Assembly: GCF_002563715.1 (NCBI RefSeq)
Contig: NZ_PDJJ01000001.1
Coordinates: 1,364,001-1,428,000, forward strand
From: Isoptericola jiangsuensis
Lineage (GTDB): Bacteria > Actinomycetota > Actinomycetes > Actinomycetales > Cellulomonadaceae
DNA length: 64,000 nucleotides
Direction: 5' to 3'
Shown here one piece after another: positions 61,096 to 64,000 of the stretch (positions within the stretch are counted from its first letter, which is position 1; the number at the start of each line of letters is the position of its first letter). The notes under the pieces are model-generated. The model had not been told where the DNA came from. It saw nothing but the letters and a program-made list of their open reading frames with translations, and made no database searches. Position numbers and translations under genes: made by a program.

Positions 61096-62580
61096 ATGGA
61101 CACCTACGACGTCATCGTCATCGGCGCGGGCCCCGTCGGGGAGAACGCCGCCGACCGCGCCACCCGCACCGGCCTCTCCGTCGCGGTCGTGGAGGCCGAG
61201 CTCGTCGGCGGGGAGTGCTCCTACTGGGCGTGCATCCCCTCCAAGACGCTGCTGCGCCCCGGCGCGGCCCGCGCCGCCGCGGCGGCCGTCCCCGGCGTCG
61301 CCGACCCCGGCCCCCTCGACGTCGACGCCGTCCTCGCCTGGCGCGACGAACGCACCGGCGAGGGCGACGACTCCGGGCAGGAGGCCTGGCTCGACTCCGT
61401 CGGGATCACCCTGCTGCGCGGCCACGGACGGCTCGTCGGCGAACGCGTCGTCGAGGTCACGCCCGCCCTGGGCGTGGACGACGACGCCGACGGCCAGGTG
61501 CGACGCCTCACCGCCCGCTGCGCCGTCGTCGTCGCCACCGGCAGCGCCCCCGTGCTGCCCGGCGTGCCCGGCCTGGCCGAGGCCGAGCCCTGGACGTCGC
61601 GCGAGGCCACCGCCGTCGAGTCCGTCCCCGACTCGCTGATCGTCGTCGGCGGGGGAGTCGTGGGCTGCGAGATGGCGCAGGCGTACGCCGACCTCGGCTC
61701 CCACGTCACCCTGCTGGCCCGTGGCACGCTCCTCGGCGGCGCGGAGCCCTTCGCCGGTGAAGCCGTCGCCGCCGCCCTGCGCGACGCCGGCGTCGACGTC
61801 CGCCTCGGCGTCGAGACCCGCGCGGTCACCCGCCCCGAGCCCGGCGGACCCGTCACCGTGACCGTCACCGACACCGACGGGGGCGGACCCGCCGACGTCA
61901 CCGCCGCCGAGCTGCTCGTGGCCACGGGCCGCCGGCCCCGCACCGGGGACGTCGGCCTCGACACCGTCGGCCTCGACCCCGCCGCAGCGTTGACCGTCGA
62001 CGACACCACCGCCGTCGTCGGCGCCGCCCCCGACGACCAGGGCCGCCCCTGGCTCTACGCCTGCGGCGACGTCACCGGCCGCGCCGCGACCACCCACCAG
62101 GGCAAGTACGAGGCCCGCGTCTGCGGGGACGTCGTCGCCACCCGGTTCGGCCACGACGGCGCTCGCGCCACCGACGTCGAGACCGCCGGCGACTGGAGCC
62201 GCTACCGCGCCACCGCCGACCACGGCGCCCGCACCCAGGCCGTGTTCACCCGCCCCCAGGTCGCCTGGGTCGGCCCCACCGAGGCCGCCGCGCGCGCCGC
62301 CGGGAAGGACGTCGACGTCGTCACCTACGAGCTCGGGGACGTCGCCGGTGCCGGCGTCACCTCGCCCGACTACGCCGGCCGCGCCCAGCTCATCGTCGAC
62401 CGCGAGCGCCGCGTCGTCGTCGGCGCCACGTTCGTCGGCCCCGAGGCCGCCGAGATGCTGCACGCCGCCACCATCGCCGTCGTCGGCGAGGTCCCCCTCG
62501 ACCGGCTCTGGCACGCCGTCCCCGCGTTCCCCACCGTCAGCGAGGTCTGGCTCCGCCTCGCCGAGAGCTCCGGCCTGTGA
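61096..62580 (+). CDS. FAD-dependent pyridine nucleotide-disulfide oxidoreductase
   Basis: A 494-residue flavoprotein of the lipoamide dehydrogenase/mercuric reductase family. VIVIGAGPVGENAAD binds FAD; the redox pair Cys41-Cys46 is in GGECSYWACIPSK; IVVGGGVVGCEMAQ is the NAD(P) site; the C-terminal active-site His and Glu are in HAVPAFPTVSE. The CSYWAC form with Ala before the second Cys resembles mercuric-reductase-like paralogues rather than true E3. ATG 61096 is used (61087 is an alternative). Confidence 0.88.
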   Translation: MDTYDVIVIGAGPVGENAADRATRTGLSVAVVEAELVGGECSYWACIPSKTLLRPGAARAAAAAVPGVADPGPLDVDAVLAWRDERTGEGDDSGQEAWLDSVGITLLRGHGRLVGERVVEVTPALGVDDDADGQVRRLTARCAVVVATGSAPVLPGVPGLAEAEPWTSREATAVESVPDSLIVVGGGVVGCEMAQAYADLGSHVTLLARGTLLGGAEPFAGEAVAAALRDAGVDVRLGVETRAVTRPEPGGPVTVTVTDTDGGGPADVTAAELLVATGRRPRTGDVGLDTVGLDPAAALTVDDTTAVVGAAPDDQGRPWLYACGDVTGRAATTHQGKYEARVCGDVVATRFGHDGARATDVETAGDWSRYRATADHGARTQAVFTRPQVAWVGPTEAAARAAGKDVDVVTYELGDVAGAGVTSPDYAGRAQLIVDRERRVVVGATFVGPEAAEMLHAATIAVVGEVPLDRLWHAVPAFPTVSEVWLRLAESSGL

Positions 62581-62632
62581 GCCGCCACGGCTCTTCACCC
62601 GGGACGCACACCGGCACCCCGCACCGGCCGGA

Positions 62633-62638
62633 TAGGCT
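62633..62638 (+). promoter_or_regulatory. -10 box TAGGCT, leaderless start for the ATP-grasp gene
   Basis: TAGGCT ends 6 nt before GTG 62645. Confidence 0.6.
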
Positions 62639-62644
62639 GCGGAC

Positions 62645-63556
62645 GTGACCCAGACGAAGCGAGTCGGACTCGCCACCTGCTCCGTCCTGCCCGACCTCGA
62701 CGCGGACGACCGGCCGCTCCTCGGCGCCCTCGCCGCCCGCGGCGTCACCGCCGAGGCCGTCGTCTGGGACGATCCCGACGTCGACTGGGACGCCTACGAC
62801 CTCGTCGTCGTCCGCTCCACGTACGACTACTCGCCGCGCCGTGACGAGTTCGTCCAGTGGGCCCGCACCGTGCCCCGCCTCGCGAACTCCGCGGACGTCA
62901 TCGCCTGGAACACCGACAAGACGTACCTCCAGGCCCTGGAGCAGGGCGGCGTCCCCGTCATCCCCACGATCTGGCTCGACCCCGACCGGCACTTCTCCAA
63001 GCGCGCCATCCACACGCGCATGCCCGCGTTCGGCGACTTCGTCGTCAAGCCCGTCGTGTCCGCGGGCGCCAAGGACACCGGCCGCTACCAGCCCGTCAGC
63101 GCCCAGTCCCGCGCCATGGCCATCGACCACGCGAAGGACCTGCTCGAGTCCGGCCGCGCCGTCATGATCCAGCCGTACGTCACCAGCGTCGACACCGCCG
63201 GCGAGACCTGCCTCGTCTTCGTCGAGGGCGAGATGCGGCACGCCGTCCGCAAGAACGCGCTGCTCACCGGTCCCAGCCGCCCCACCCAGGGCCTGTACCG
63301 CAAGGAGCAGATGAGCGCCGTCCAGGCCACGCCCGAGCAGGTCGACGTCGCCCGCAAGGCCCTCGCCGTCGCGCACGAGCAGGTCGATCAGTCCACGCCG
63401 TTCCTCTACGCCCGCGTCGACCTCGTCACCGGCGCCGACGACGTCCCCACCGTCATCGAGCTCGAGCTCACCGAGCCGTCCCTCTGGCTGAAGTACTCCG
63501 GCGAGAGCGACACCCTCGGCAAGCTGGCGGACTCGATCGTCGCTCGCCTGGGCTGA
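62645..63556 (+). CDS. ATP-grasp domain protein
   Basis: A 303-residue ligase-type protein. FGDFVVKPVVSAGAKDTGRY carries the ATP-binding lysine, VMIQPYV follows, and TVIELELTEPSLWL holds the metal-binding acidic residues of the grasp. Related proteins include the cycloserine ligase DcsG and amino-acid ligases; the real substrate is unknown. Its 5' neighbour is the flavoprotein gene, but it has its own promoter. Confidence 0.82.
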   Translation: MTQTKRVGLATCSVLPDLDADDRPLLGALAARGVTAEAVVWDDPDVDWDAYDLVVVRSTYDYSPRRDEFVQWARTVPRLANSADVIAWNTDKTYLQALEQGGVPVIPTIWLDPDRHFSKRAIHTRMPAFGDFVVKPVVSAGAKDTGRYQPVSAQSRAMAIDHAKDLLESGRAVMIQPYVTSVDTAGETCLVFVEGEMRHAVRKNALLTGPSRPTQGLYRKEQMSAVQATPEQVDVARKALAVAHEQVDQSTPFLYARVDLVTGADDVPTVIELELTEPSLWLKYSGESDTLGKLADSIVARLG

Positions 63557-63574
63557 TCTGCCCGCCGGACGTTC

Positions 63575-63672
63575 GCGGGCCGGAACCCGAGGGCGGCGCG
63601 GTCGCGCTCACGGTCGCTGCGCGACCTGCGCTTCCCGTCCGACGACCGCGCCGCCCCCGGGCCCCGGCCCGC
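63575..63672. repeat. 98-bp structured intergenic element, copy 2
   Basis: Arms at 63575-63604 and 63643-63672 are complementary with three mismatches. The 38-nt centre (63605-63642) has the inner hairpin GGTCGC-TGC-GCGACC. Same 30-38-30 plan as 18060-18157, with the outer arms quite different in sequence. Confidence 0.8.
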
Positions 63673-63706
63673 TCGGCCGCCGGGTCCGGTCGTGCCGCGC
63701 GGACGA

Positions 63707-63744
63707 CGAACGCCCCTCGCACCTGTCGGTGCGAGGGGCGTTCG
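63707..63744. terminator. Hairpin terminator for the OpuAC-like gene
   Basis: 17-nt perfect arms (63707-63723, 63728-63744) with a TGTC loop, 16 nt after the stop of the minus-strand gene at its right. Confidence 0.75.
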
Positions 63745-63759
63745 CGTCGTGCGGGCGGG

Positions 63760-64000
63760 TCAGGACAGGCCGTTGTCCGCGAGCCAGTCGGTGGCGATGT
63801 CGTCGCTGGAGCGCTGGTCCTCGGTGGACTCGACGTTGAGGGCGACGAGGCCCTCCGGGGTGAGGGCGGCGCTGACCGGGTCGAGGACGTCGGCGACCTC
63901 GTCGGCGACGTCCGCGCTGACCACGGGCACGACGTTGGAGGCGAGGAACAGGCCCTCCGGGTCCTCCAGGGTGACGAGGTCCTCCGTCTGGATGCGTGGG
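63760..64000 (-). CDS. C-terminal part of a glycine betaine/choline-type (OpuAC/ProX) binding protein
   Basis: The frame enters at the right edge and ends at 63760. The visible 79 residues include LVTLEDPEGLFLASNVVPVV and end in DDIATDWLADNGLS, the usual C-terminus of OpuAC/ProX/OsmF binding proteins. It should bind an osmolyte such as glycine betaine outside the membrane. The 5' end and the rest of the transporter lie beyond the window. Confidence 0.85.
   Translation of the reverse strand, partial: PRIQTEDLVTLEDPEGLFLASNVVPVVSADVADEVADVLDPVSAALTPEGLVALNVESTEDQRSSDDIATDWLADNGLS

Noticed and set aside
57679-62748. Very long open frame of about 1690 codons on the minus strand
   Set aside because: Only its 3' end (57679-58851) reads as a real protein. 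The rest runs antisense or out of frame to bioY, the ligase and the flavoprotein genes and is low-complexity, as expected from high GC.

Overview
The window is a very GC-rich, densely coded piece of an actinobacterial chromosome. The DUF3039, DUF2017 and DUF3054 genes, the clpS-DUF2017 pair, the LytS/LytTR pair beside sodium:solute symporters, and the many GTG starts all fit Actinobacteria. The GH81 glucanase with a probable CBM56 points towards Micrococcales of the Cellulomonas/Cellulosimicrobium kind; that family-level placement is inference. There is no transposase, integrase, phage gene or CRISPR array, and no gene-free stretch longer than about 300 bases.

Layout. 1-2392: end of a probable ROK gene, a lone sugar-binding lipoprotein and nagB (amino-sugar use). 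2489-11041: housekeeping block (DUF3039, helicase, pncB, clpS, DUF2017, murI, metallo-hydrolase, DUF3054, rdgB, rph). 11074-18044: a LytS-type kinase and LytTR regulator in one operon with a DUF485/symporter pair, followed by a divergent DUF4212/symporter pair. Between them lies an array of 21-bp-spaced motifs that looks like the LytTR operator. 18200-41915: a purine catabolism island. It holds uraD-uraH-hpxO, an MFS/ArsR pair, an XRE-cupin regulator, allB-formamidase-AtzH/amidase-pucG-allC, a TetR/alcohol dehydrogenase pair, a NitT/TauT-type ABC transporter, a fused xanthine dehydrogenase with its FAD subunit, an 8-oxoguanine-type deaminase, xdhC and a MocA-like gene. 42072-56375: mixed housekeeping genes (ABC-F, VapBC, NUDIX, thioredoxin, GH81, tRNA-Leu, peroxiredoxin, GroES-like, two tRNA-Lys, SDR, LuxR-type regulator, trmB). 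56391-60887: bioY with a CoA-ligase-like and a thiolase-like gene and the bioM/bioN ECF module. 61096-64000: a flavoprotein disulfide reductase, an ATP-grasp protein and the end of an OpuAC/ProX-like binding protein.

How the genes work together. The purine island can take oxidised guanine and xanthine to urate, allantoin, allantoate, ureidoglycine and oxalurate. The AtzH-amidase fusion and the acetamidase/formamidase are the best candidates for breaking down the last amides. A shared dyad (TTAAG-N6-CTT type) lies before allB, before the ABC transporter and over the xdhC start, which suggests one regulon, probably under the XRE-cupin protein.

Three patterns span the window. First, 16 genes have a TANNNT box 6-8 nt before the start codon, so their mRNAs are probably leaderless; this also fixes several starts. 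Second, almost every convergent gene pair is separated by an inverted repeat. Third, two of those gaps hold copies of one 98-bp element with 30-nt arms, a 38-nt conserved centre and compensatory changes, which I regard as the most novel structure here together with the LytTR array and the AtzH-amidase fusion.
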